Notes under the pieces: generated by a model | Told to the model about the DNA's origin: nothing | The model's input: only the letters and a program-made list of their open reading frames with translations | Databases searched by the model: none | NCBI GenBank assembly: GCA_938009115.1 | Contig: CALLHZ010000042.1 | Coordinates: forward strand, 1 to 14,544 | Length of the DNA: 14,544 bases | Source: an uncultured Clostridia bacterium | GTDB taxonomy: Bacteria; Bacillota; Clostridia; Peptostreptococcales; Anaerovoracaceae | Direction: 5' to 3' | Part shown: piece by piece, positions 1 to 9,000 of the stretch | Numbering within the stretch: position 1 is the stretch's first letter | Layout: every line of letters starts with the position of its first letter | Program-made: the position numbers and the translations under genes

Positions 1-3000
1 TTGTTTTGTCTTTGTTTCCCGGCATCAGCTTTGCCGCGGCAGAGACCGAGCCCGTCGCATCGGCGGACCAGCTGTCCGATGTCCGGGGGCATTGGGCCTT
101 GGAAGCCATTGAAAACGCAGTGGAAAGCGGCTACGTCAAGGGTTATCCTGACGGCAGCTTCCGGCCCGACAGACCTGTCAGCCGGGCTGAGTTCGTGAGC
201 ATGGTAAACAATGCATTGCAGCTTCGGCCCCAGAATAAGGTCGCGCTCAGCTTTTCCGATGTGAAAGCCTCGGACTGGTATTATGAAGAAATCGCAAAGG
301 CCGGCTATGTCCGCTACGCGCAAGGGACCAGCGCTTCCACGTTTTCTCCGGAGGACGTGATCACCCGCCAGGAGGCGGCGCTGATGCTGTCCCGGTTTTT
401 GCCCAAAGTGGGTATGACCGGAAAGGAGATCCTGGACGATTATCCTGACAGAAGCGGGATCGAAGCCTGGGCTGAGGAAGGCGTTGCCATCACCCTCAAC
501 AAGGGTTATATGAAAGGCCACGCCAACGGCCTGCTGGCGCCTTTGGGAACGCTTACCAGAGCGGAAGCCGTTACCCTCATCGACCAGATCCTGGCCGGTG
601 AGACCATCGTCCGGGAGGATGTGTTCGTCAAAGAATCCGGCGACATCCTCAGTGATAAGATCTATGTAGGGGACATCACCATCGCCGAAGAAGTAGGCGA
701 AGGGGATGCTACCCTGCAAAATCTCTCCGCCCTGTCGGTGGTCTACGTCAAGGGCGGCGGCTCCCATACCGTCACCATGGAAAACTCTTTGATCATCCGG
801 CTGGTCGTCACGAAAGAAGGGACCCAGGTCCGTGTCCTGGCGGCCGACGGCACCACGATCTATACTTCCATCCTGTTCAATAATAACCTGCTCGTGGACG
901 AGGAAGGCAACGACGCCATGCCTGATGGCGAGACCTTCGAAGATATCGTGGTGGTGCAGGGCACTGTCTCTTCAGAAGAGGCTCAGCGCATCGCGGCGGC
1001 TATCTCCGACCAGATCGAAAGCGGCAGGCAGGTGACGCCGGAGCAGGTCACTCAGGCTGTGCAGTCGGTGCTCACCAACAGCAGCACCAGGACCGACGAA
1101 TCGGGCACCATCGTGGTGGAAGTCCCCACGACGCCCGGAAATACGGGCGGCAACAGACGTTCAACGATCACTTCCGTTGCCGTCACCGGTGAAACGGATT
1201 ATGTTTCGGCTACACTGGCAGCCATCCACGCGCCGGCGGAAGCCACGGTGGACTACCAGTGGTCCCGCAGCGAGACTGAAAACGGCACATACACTGAGAT
1301 CGAAGGGGCTACCGGCGCCGGGATCACCATCGCCGCGGAAGATATCGGCTGCTTCCTGAAAGTGACCGCCACCGGAAACGGCAGCTATGCCGGGTCCCAG
1401 GCCAGCGCGGTAGTCGGACCCATCGGGTTTGACGGCGGCAGCGGCACGGAAGCAGATCCTTTTGAAATCGGAAACTGGTACCACCTGAACAACATGCGGT
1501 ATCAGCTGGACAAGGCTTTTATATTGATGGCAAACCTGTCCAACGACGCGCTCCTGGAAAGCATGAGCGCAGATGGGTCCGCCTCCGGGAGCAGCGTGGC
1601 GTATGTCGGCATTGGATTCGACGACGTGGTGAGAGATCCCGTCAATGGCTGGGAGCCCGTGGGACGTTATCCCATGATGCTCTCCGCAGGGTCGGATACG
1701 CCGTTCCATGCCTTGGGCAGCGACGCCAATAACGACTTGTTCACCGGCGTCTTCGACGGCAATGGCATGATCATCAAGGATCTGTATGTAATAGGCGAAG
1801 AAATGATGCCCCTTGATTACGATGGGCCTCCGTATTATGCGGCGGGTCTCTTCGGCACGATCTACATGGCCGAAGTCCGCGACGTGACCCTGATGGATGC
1901 CTATGTCGAAGGCTCCGACTACGTGGGCACACTGGCCGGCTACAGCCGTGAAAGCACGATATCCGGTGTGGATGTCCGCTCGATGGTGCGTCCGGATTCG
2001 GTCAGCGCCTCCGGGAGGATGTCCGGCGTTTACGGTGATACCCGGGTGGGCGGCGTCGTAGGCAGAAATGATATCGGCATCGTGGAAAACTGCTTCAATG
2101 ACGCCAACGTGTACGGAACACAGTATGTGGGCGGCATCGCCGGCAGCAATTATGTGGAAAGCATGCTCTCGGCCAGAGACGTGGACCCGGATCCGGAAGA
2201 AGAATCCACCATCGTGCTGTGCGCCAATGAAGGCTATATCCGTGGCTATGCCTATGTGGGCGGGATCGCCGGCGGGAATGGATATTCCTACGAGGTCAGC
2301 GACGGTGTCTATGAGCATGGCGTAGATACGCCGGCTTATATAGAACAGTGCGCCAACGAAGGCGTCATCGAATCAGACGGCGGCATGGGCCGGTATGCGG
2401 CAGTCCCCATGAAGTTCGGCGGCATCGCCGGCGGCAGCACGGGCACGATCTCCGAAAGCTTCAACAACGGTTTGATCTCTGTCGAAGCCTTTGCGGCCGG
2501 CGGGATCGTTGGTTCCACCAACGGGATCGTGGAAAACTGCTATAACTTAAGCCAGGTGCTGAGCGATTCTTATTACGGCGGCATCGTGGGCTATGCTCAG
2601 GAGGCCACGATCCGTTACAATTACAATATCGGCGACGTCGGTTCGATCTACCCCGTGGATGCGATGCGGTCCAGAACCGCTTATGAGATCTGCGGATATG
2701 ACGAAGGCGAGTGGTCGGATGACTACGAGCTGTCGTCATTCTCAGCCAATATCTATCTTCAGGACATGGATCTGAAGAGTCTTGCGGACGCGCGTATCAT
2801 CGAGTATCTTGGCATTTACGATGCCACGGAAGAAGAGATGCGCAATCCTCTGACCTATCGGGACCGGATACTGGCTCGGGGTCTTTCTTCCGGGGAATGG
2901 GACTTTAACACCGTCTGGGCCATGAACCTGCAGGACAACGGCGGTCTGCCTTTCCAGCGCTGGCAGTGGAGCGATTCGCCTCATGAGCCGATCACCCTCG

Positions 3001-4061
3001 TAGTGACAATGCCGGTGGCCGAGGGGATCACCTACGGTGACTATCTCTCCGAAGCAACGCTCAGCGGCGGAGAAGTGACCATTAACGGCGCTGTCATCGA
3101 AGGCACGTTCTCTTACTGGGATGAATATCATACCCCGGAGATCGAGCAGCCTTCCCCGGACAGTCTGGATGCCATGGTTCTCTTCGAGCCGGCAGACCTT
3201 TCCTACGCGCCCTTCGCAGGCCATGTCACCGTGAGCGTGGCCCCGGGGATCCCCGAAATCACTGCGGTTCCCTCGGCCAGTCCGATCACCCTCGGCGATC
3301 CCTTGAGCAGCTCCATCCTGACGGGCGGCGCCGCCCAGTGGGACGGATCGCCCATAGACGGTTCCTTCAGCTTCGACACGCCGGATTATGTGCCCGGCAG
3401 CGTCGGGACCTATACGGCGGCCATTACCTTTACTCCGGACTACGACTGGCTCTACGAAGCCGTATCCGGTACGGTGGACGTCAATGTGGTGAGCGGACCT
3501 GCCATCGTGTTTGAGACGGACTTTGAGGCCGACAACGGCGGCTTTGTTTCCAGCGGTGACGGCAGCATGTGGGAGCACGGCGCGCCGTCTGTCTGGCTGA
3601 CAGCAGCCTCCGGCGTCAATTGCTGGGGAACGAATCTGAGCGGACAGTATCTTGATGACATCATGGACCCGGGTTGGATACTGACCAGCCCGGAGATCGA
3701 TCTGACTGACCTTTCCGGAGGAACCCCGGTCAATGCCCAATGGCTGCAGGCCTGGGCTCTGGAGCGCGGATGCGACTATTGTCACATCGAGTATCAGCTG
3801 GACAGCGGCGGCTGGACCAGTTTGGCTCAGGCCTCCAACCCCAACGTGGCTTGGACCGCTTTAGGCTATGAGATCTCCGGCGCTGCCGGCCACAGGCTGC
3901 GGCTGCGCTGGCGCCTGACGACAGATTGGTCCGTGCTCAACTACGGTATTTATCTCGACGACTTTTTCATCGAGGCCGGCAACGACTCCTTTACATCACC
4001 TTATAATTTTGTCGATGATCTCGTCCCTACTTCCGTCAAGGAGGGTCCCGAAGAGTTGTAG
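1..4061 (+). CDS. Giant SLH-domain surface protein with GLUG repeats and C-terminal MAM-like domain (5' partial)
   Basis: The gene is truncated at its 5' end by the window. Complete codons start at base 3, and the first visible residues (VLSLFPGISFA) match the end of the signal peptide of the paralogue at 6019, so the true ATG lies upstream; the TTG at 6 is not a start. Visible protein is 1352 aa, numbered from base 3. Three SLH domains at about 25-73, 81-133 and 144-198 should bind secondary wall polymer. A beta-helix-like segment follows (about 200-375), then an Ig-like domain (389-476) and a GLUG region (477-880) with eight VGGIAG/GGIVG-type cores, introduced by a FDGNG motif. Two Ig-like beta domains (996-1080, 1082-1165) precede a MAM/jelly-roll-like domain (1168-1328; ETDFEADNGG, CWGTNLSGQY, LTSPEIDL, YLDDFFIE). 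I infer an adhesin or scaffold; no catalytic motif is visible. The subtilase gene starts 21 bp downstream in the same reading frame. Confidence 0.9.
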   Translation, partial: VLSLFPGISFAAAETEPVASADQLSDVRGHWALEAIENAVESGYVKGYPDGSFRPDRPVSRAEFVSMVNNALQLRPQNKVALSFSDVKASDWYYEEIAKAGYVRYAQGTSASTFSPEDVITRQEAALMLSRFLPKVGMTGKEILDDYPDRSGIEAWAEEGVAITLNKGYMKGHANGLLAPLGTLTRAEAVTLIDQILAGETIVREDVFVKESGDILSDKIYVGDITIAEEVGEGDATLQNLSALSVVYVKGGGSHTVTMENSLIIRLVVTKEGTQVRVLAADGTTIYTSILFNNNLLVDEEGNDAMPDGETFEDIVVVQGTVSSEEAQRIAAAISDQIESGRQVTPEQVTQAVQSVLTNSSTRTDESGTIVVEVPTTPGNTGGNRRSTITSVAVTGETDYVSATLAAIHAPAEATVDYQWSRSETENGTYTEIEGATGAGITIAAEDIGCFLKVTATGNGSYAGSQASAVVGPIGFDGGSGTEADPFEIGNWYHLNNMRYQLDKAFILMANLSNDALLESMSADGSASGSSVAYVGIGFDDVVRDPVNGWEPVGRYPMMLSAGSDTPFHALGSDANNDLFTGVFDGNGMIIKDLYVIGEEMMPLDYDGPPYYAAGLFGTIYMAEVRDVTLMDAYVEGSDYVGTLAGYSRESTISGVDVRSMVRPDSVSASGRMSGVYGDTRVGGVVGRNDIGIVENCFNDANVYGTQYVGGIAGSNYVESMLSARDVDPDPEEESTIVLCANEGYIRGYAYVGGIAGGNGYSYEVSDGVYEHGVDTPAYIEQCANEGVIESDGGMGRYAAVPMKFGGIAGGSTGTISESFNNGLISVEAFAAGGIVGSTNGIVENCYNLSQVLSDSYYGGIVGYAQEATIRYNYNIGDVGSIYPVDAMRSRTAYEICGYDEGEWSDDYELSSFSANIYLQDMDLKSLADARIIEYLGIYDATEEEMRNPLTYRDRILARGLSSGEWDFNTVWAMNLQDNGGLPFQRWQWSDSPHEPITLVVTMPVAEGITYGDYLSEATLSGGEVTINGAVIEGTFSYWDEYHTPEIEQPSPDSLDAMVLFEPADLSYAPFAGHVTVSVAPGIPEITAVPSASPITLGDPLSSSILTGGAAQWDGSPIDGSFSFDTPDYVPGSVGTYTAAITFTPDYDWLYEAVSGTVDVNVVSGPAIVFETDFEADNGGFVSSGDGSMWEHGAPSVWLTAASGVNCWGTNLSGQYLDDIMDPGWILTSPEIDLTDLSGGTPVNAQWLQAWALERGCDYCHIEYQLDSGGWTSLAQASNPNVAWTALGYEISGAAGHRLRLRWRLTTDWSVLNYGIYLDDFFIEAGNDSFTSPYNFVDDLVPTSVKEGPEEL

Positions 4062-4082
4062 GCATCCCAAGACAGGCACATT

Positions 4083-6002
4083 ATGAAACATAAGAAAAGA
4101 ATTGTAATACTGATCGGGCTGGCGCTTTTCTTCGGAAAGAGCGCCGGCCCGGCGGGCGCCGCATCCCTGCCGGATGCGGCGCAGTCATATATCGTCGTCT
4201 ATGAGCAGTCTCCGGTGCGGGGCATGCGTTCTTTGGCTGCGGATCCAGCTTCAGAGGTCAAGGCCCGTCTGCAGGAACAAACGCAAGCCACCTTCGACCT
4301 GATCGACGGCGCATTGGTCGAAATGACTCCGGCGGAAGCCGAAAGTCTGGCGGCGGAGCCCGGTGTAGCTTTCGTGGAGCCGGACTATCCGGTCTACTCC
4401 CTGGGACAAACAGTGCCCTGGGGTGTGGAACGGATCTATGAAACAGAAAGCTATCCCTTCGAGACCTGGGAAACCACCTCGGGCGCCGGGATCGGCGTGG
4501 CCGTGCTGGACAGCGGGATCCAGGGAGGGCACGAAGATCTGCCGGTGCTGGCAGGCGGGACCTCCACCATCGACACTTCGTCTTACAGCACGGATGGCAA
4601 CGGCCATGGGACTCACGTGGGCGGCATCGTGGCAGCCCAGGTCAACAGCGTCGGCGTCGTGGGGACAGCCCCCGGCGTGGATCTCTATTCCGTGAAAGTG
4701 CTGAATAGCTCCGGCAGCGGCAGCGTTTCCAGTATCATTGCCGGGATCGACTGGGCAGTAGATAATAATGTCCATATCATTTCAATGAGTCTGGGCACCA
4801 CAGAATACAGCGCTTCCTTGAAAGCGGCCTGCGATGCGGCGTATGCCGCGGGGCATTTGGTGCTGGCCGCCGCCGGCAACAGCGGAAATCTGTCCGGCAC
4901 GGGGGCCAATATGGAGTACCCGGCAAAATTCGATTCGGTGATCGCCGTGGGGGCCACCGACAGCGCCGATGGGCGGGCGTCCTTCTCCTCCACAGGAGAA
5001 CAGCTGGAGCTGATGGCGCCGGGAGAGGATATCCAGAGCACCTATCCCGACAACAGTCTTGGCAGTCAGGTGTTCATGGAGGGCGATCTTTATACTTATG
5101 ATATGTCCTCATCCTATTTGGTCGGTTCGGGAACGGGCACTGTCTCGGGTCCTGTGGTTTACTGCGGGGAAGCCACCAGTCCGGCTGCGATCACAGCAGC
5201 CCTGGAAGGCAGGGCCGTGGCGCCGGGTGAGGATTGGATCGCCCTGATCGACCGGGGTGATAACACTTTTGCACAAAAGGTGGCGACTGTGATGGCCCAG
5301 GGCGCGGATGCGGCGGTGATTGTAAACAACGACGCATCCAGTCCGGATTCTCCCGGAGCCTTTACGTTGGAGGACGGTGAAACGACGAAGCCGGCGGGAG
5401 GATGGGTTCCCACAGTGTCGGTGTCTTATAATGCCGGCGAAATGATCCGGGATTCCGAAAGCCTGACCGGGACTGTCGAGGTCGGATACGATCCGTATAA
5501 GGTCATGAGCGGTACTTCTATGGCTACCCCCCATGTGGCGGGCGCGGCGGCGGTGATCTGGGCAGCCGCTCCTTCGCTGACCAATGTTCAGATCCGCCAG
5601 ATCCTGAACGGGACCGCCCTGGATCTTGGCCTTTTACCTTCGCAGCAGGGCAGCGGTTTGATCCAGCTGAGCACTGCGGTGGATCTGGCGGTCGACATGG
5701 AAAATGAACGGGCCCTGGCGGTGAATGATCTTCGCCATGACGCCGGGACAGATCACGTGGAGGCGGATCTGGAGTTCCGGGTGCTCCCCGGCGCCCAGGG
5801 AACTGTATATTTTGCATTGTATGATGCTGCAGGCCGTTTTGTTTCCTGCAGCGCCACCCCGGCAGACGTAGATGCCTACCGGCAGTCGTTGACAGTATCG
5901 GCGGATTACGATACTGTGAATATACCTGAATCTGTAAGAGTCTTTTTTGTTTCTTCGGCGCTCCGTCCCATGGGGGCTCATGAAGAAATTGTATTACCAT
6001 AA
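4083..6002 (+). CDS. Secreted subtilisin-family (S8) serine protease with I9-type propeptide and PA-domain insertion
   Basis: The protein is 639 aa. A signal peptide (1 to about 26) is followed by an inhibitor-I9-like propeptide (about 35-108: SYIVVYEQ at the start, VAFVEPDYPVYSLGQ at the end), which in this family folds the protease and is then cleaved. The catalytic triad is intact: Asp143 in VAVLDSG, His175 in GNGHGTHVGG, Ser479 in SGTSMATPHVAG, with oxyanion Asn266 in AAAGNSG. Asn266 and Ser479 are 213 residues apart, against about 66 in subtilisin BPN'. The extra length is a PA domain (about 325-465; IALIDRGDNTFAQKV, GADAAVIVNN), which usually affects substrate choice. A beta-rich tail of about 100 aa (540-639) follows. 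There is no SLH domain, so it is released or held by its partners. The start is the first ATG with a signal peptide. The Shine-Dalgarno is weak (AGG at 4074-4076), which suggests translational coupling to the upstream gene. It probably digests extracellular protein or matures the neighbouring surface proteins. Confidence 0.95.
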   Translation: MKHKKRIVILIGLALFFGKSAGPAGAASLPDAAQSYIVVYEQSPVRGMRSLAADPASEVKARLQEQTQATFDLIDGALVEMTPAEAESLAAEPGVAFVEPDYPVYSLGQTVPWGVERIYETESYPFETWETTSGAGIGVAVLDSGIQGGHEDLPVLAGGTSTIDTSSYSTDGNGHGTHVGGIVAAQVNSVGVVGTAPGVDLYSVKVLNSSGSGSVSSIIAGIDWAVDNNVHIISMSLGTTEYSASLKAACDAAYAAGHLVLAAAGNSGNLSGTGANMEYPAKFDSVIAVGATDSADGRASFSSTGEQLELMAPGEDIQSTYPDNSLGSQVFMEGDLYTYDMSSSYLVGSGTGTVSGPVVYCGEATSPAAITAALEGRAVAPGEDWIALIDRGDNTFAQKVATVMAQGADAAVIVNNDASSPDSPGAFTLEDGETTKPAGGWVPTVSVSYNAGEMIRDSESLTGTVEVGYDPYKVMSGTSMATPHVAGAAAVIWAAAPSLTNVQIRQILNGTALDLGLLPSQQGSGLIQLSTAVDLAVDMENERALAVNDLRHDAGTDHVEADLEFRVLPGAQGTVYFALYDAAGRFVSCSATPADVDAYRQSLTVSADYDTVNIPESVRVFFVSSALRPMGAHEEIVLP

Positions 6003-6004
6003 AA

Positions 6005-6010
6005 GGGAGG
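6005..6010 (+). promoter_or_regulatory. Ribosome binding site that fixes the start of the second giant SLH gene
   Basis: GGGAGG lies 8 bases before the ATG at 6019 and decides the start of the second SLH/GLUG gene. The frame is open further upstream to 5947, but that would overlap the end of the protease gene and place 24 residues before a perfectly good signal peptide (MRRKFWSVVLSICLVLTLFP). Confidence 0.85.
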
Positions 6011-6018
6011 AGAACACC

Positions 6019-9000
6019 ATGCGAAGAAAATTCTGGTCTGTCGTTCTTTCTATCTGTCTGGTTCTGACGCTGTTTCCCGGCATCTCCTATGCTACCGGCG
6101 AAACGGGAGGCGCCATGCAGACGGCTTCATTTCCCGACATCGAAGGCCATTGGGCCCGGGAGGCTATCCAAAAGGCTCTTGCCGACGGCTATGTCAAGGG
6201 CTATCCTGACGGAAGGTTTCTGCCGGAGCGCCCCGTCAGCCGGGCCGAATTCGTGAGCATGGTGAACAATGCGCTTCAGCTTCGCTCGGAAAACAAGGTG
6301 AAGCTGGGCTTTTCCGATGTCAAAAAGTCGGACTGGTTCGGCGACGAGGTGGCGAAAGCCGGCTATGTGCGTTATATCAAAGGGACCAGCGCCACGACGT
6401 TTTCTCCCGAGTCTGTGATCACCCGTCAGGAAGCTGCTTTGATGCTGTCCCGTTTCCTGCCCAAAGAGGGTATGCAGGAAAAGGCGATCCTGGACAACTA
6501 TCCGGACCGGGCAAGCATCGAAGCCTGGGCGGAAGAGGGTATGGCTGTCACCGTGAATAAGGGATATATGAAGGGCCATACGAACGGAACACTGGCCCCT
6601 CTGGGCACGCTTACCAGAGCGGAAGCCGTTACCTTGATCGGCCAGATCCTTGCCAATGAGACCATCGTTCGGGAGGATGTGTTCGTCAAGGAATCGGGCG
6701 ATATCCTCCGGGATAAGATCTATGTGGGAGACATTACCATTGCCGAAGAGGTGGGTGAGGGGGATGCCACGCTGCAAAACCTTTCCGCGCTTTCCGTGGT
6801 CTATGTCAACGGCGGAGGCTCCCATACCGTCACCATGGAGAATTCTCTGATCATTCGTCTGGTCGTTACCAAGGAAGGTACTCAGGTCCGGGTCCTGGCG
6901 GCTGACGGCACGACGATCTATACATCTATTTTGTTCAACAACAATCTGCTCGTGGATGAGCAGGGTGACGACGCTCAGCCTGACGGCGAGGCCTTTGAGG
7001 ATATCGTGGTGATCCAGGGCGCGGTCACCGAAGAACAGGCGCGGCAGATCGCTGCTTCTATTTCCGAGCAGGTTCAAAGCGGCAATCCGGTGACGCCCCA
7101 GCAGGTGACCCAGGCCGTGCAGTCGGTCCTTACCAACAGCACGGCCCGGACCGACGAATCAGGTACTATTGTGGTGGAAGTGCCGGTAACACCCGTGACA
7201 GGGGGCGGCGGAAGAGACAACCGGCCTCAGGTCACGTCGGTGGCAGTATCCGGTGAGACAGACTATATCACAGCTACGGTGGCCGCTGTTGCAGCGCCAA
7301 CGGAGGCTACGGTCGCATACCAGTGGCTGCGCAGCGCTTCGGCGAGCGGCACGTATACTGCTATTTCCGGCGCCACCTCGGCAGAATACACGATCACCGA
7401 AGACGATATCGGCTTCTTTTTGAAAGCAAGCGCCACGGGCACAGGCACATACAGCGGGACCCAGACCAGTGCGGCTCTCGGCCCCGTGGGCTTTGCGGGC
7501 GGCAGCGGCACCGAGGCCAATCCTTATCAGGTCGCCAACTGGTATCACCTGGATAACATGCGGCATCAGCTGGACAAGGATTTTCTGTTGACGGAGGATC
7601 TTGGTCCGGAGCGTATGTACGATTCTTATGATGCCAGCATGCTGGACTACGAAACGACAGGCTATCTGGATGTGGTCACGGAGAAGGACGGCTATTGGGA
7701 GCCTGTGGGGCAATTCCCCGAGGTGCTGCCGGAATCCCTGTCGATCCGATCCCTGTCGGCTGACCCGGATTTCAGCGAAGCGTTCACCGGCACCTTTGAC
7801 GGCAACGGAAAGCTCATCCGCGAGCTGCGCGTGGATCGTCCTGACGTGCCGGATATCGGAAGCACAAGTGATTTCGATTACGCCTGCGGTCTTTTCGGTG
7901 TGCTTTACAATGCCGAGGTCTCCGATCTGGAGTTCCAATATGCTTACGTTCGCGGCACCGATTACGTGGGCTCCCTTGCAGGCTACAGCCGCAAAAGCAC
8001 GATCAGCAATATCGTGAACGGCCCTCGTGTTTCGGATCTGGATGTCAGAGCCTCCAGAATCGACAGCGGTGTTTACGGCGATACCCGCATCGGCGGCATC
8101 GTGGGCAGAAATGACGCCGGTACCGTCGAAGATTGCTACAATGACCGCCATGTCGCCGGCGGTCAGTATGTGGGTGGCATCGCGGGCAGCAACTATGTGG
8201 AACAAGACCTGGGTCCTGCCGCCATGGGGCTGATCCCGTCGGAAACGGCTATCATCAGCAATTCGGAAAATGAAGGTGACGTCCAGGGCTATGCCTATGT
8301 GGGCGGTATCGCCGGCGGGAACGGTTATTCGCTGGAGATCTCCGAAGGCGACTATGCCCACGGCACGGACACACCTGCCTATATACGCCGGTGCATCAGC
8401 ACAGCCTACGTGGAATTTGATCCGTATTACCTTTCCTACACCGGCGTCCCCATGAAACTGGGCGGCATTGCCGGCGGAAGCACCGGGACCATTTCTGAAT
8501 CCATCGGCAGAAACTACTATGTCGGCGGGGATGGCTTTGCCGTCGGCGGGATCGCCGGTTCCACCAACGGCATCGTGGAAAACTGCTATAACGAAAGCAG
8601 TGTCAACGGCGCCGGCTTTTATGGCGGGATCGTTGGCTATGCCAAGGAGGCCGTCATCCGGTACAATTATAATCTTGGACTTGCTGATTATTATGCCCCC
8701 TCTGCGCTGACGTCCGGCATACCTTCGGAGATCTGCGGGGAAGACGGCGGAGAGGAGCCCTCTGTATTTACAGCAAATTTCTACCCTGTCTCCATGGAGC
8801 TTGGCATGCTTGGTGTCGATGTTGACGGGATCTACGGCGTCTCGCCGGAAGAAATGAGAAATCCCCTTACGTTCCGGGAGCGGGAGCCCGCGATGCGGGA
8901 TGCCGCGCCGGAAGCGTGGGACTTCGACACAGTCTGGGCCATGAACCTTCAGGATCAGACCGGATATCCCTTCCTGCGCTGGGAGTGGAACGAAGACGAT

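Noticed and set aside
1161..2318. 385-codon minus-strand open frame opposite the first SLH/GLUG gene
   Set aside because: It is an antisense shadow of the GLUG repeats. A similar shadow appears opposite the same repeats in the paralogue, as expected from repeat structure rather than from a gene.
5947..6018. Upstream extension of the second SLH gene to a start at 5947
   Set aside because: It would overlap the protease gene and bury the signal peptide; the ATG at 6019 has a strong ribosome site and a normal signal peptide.
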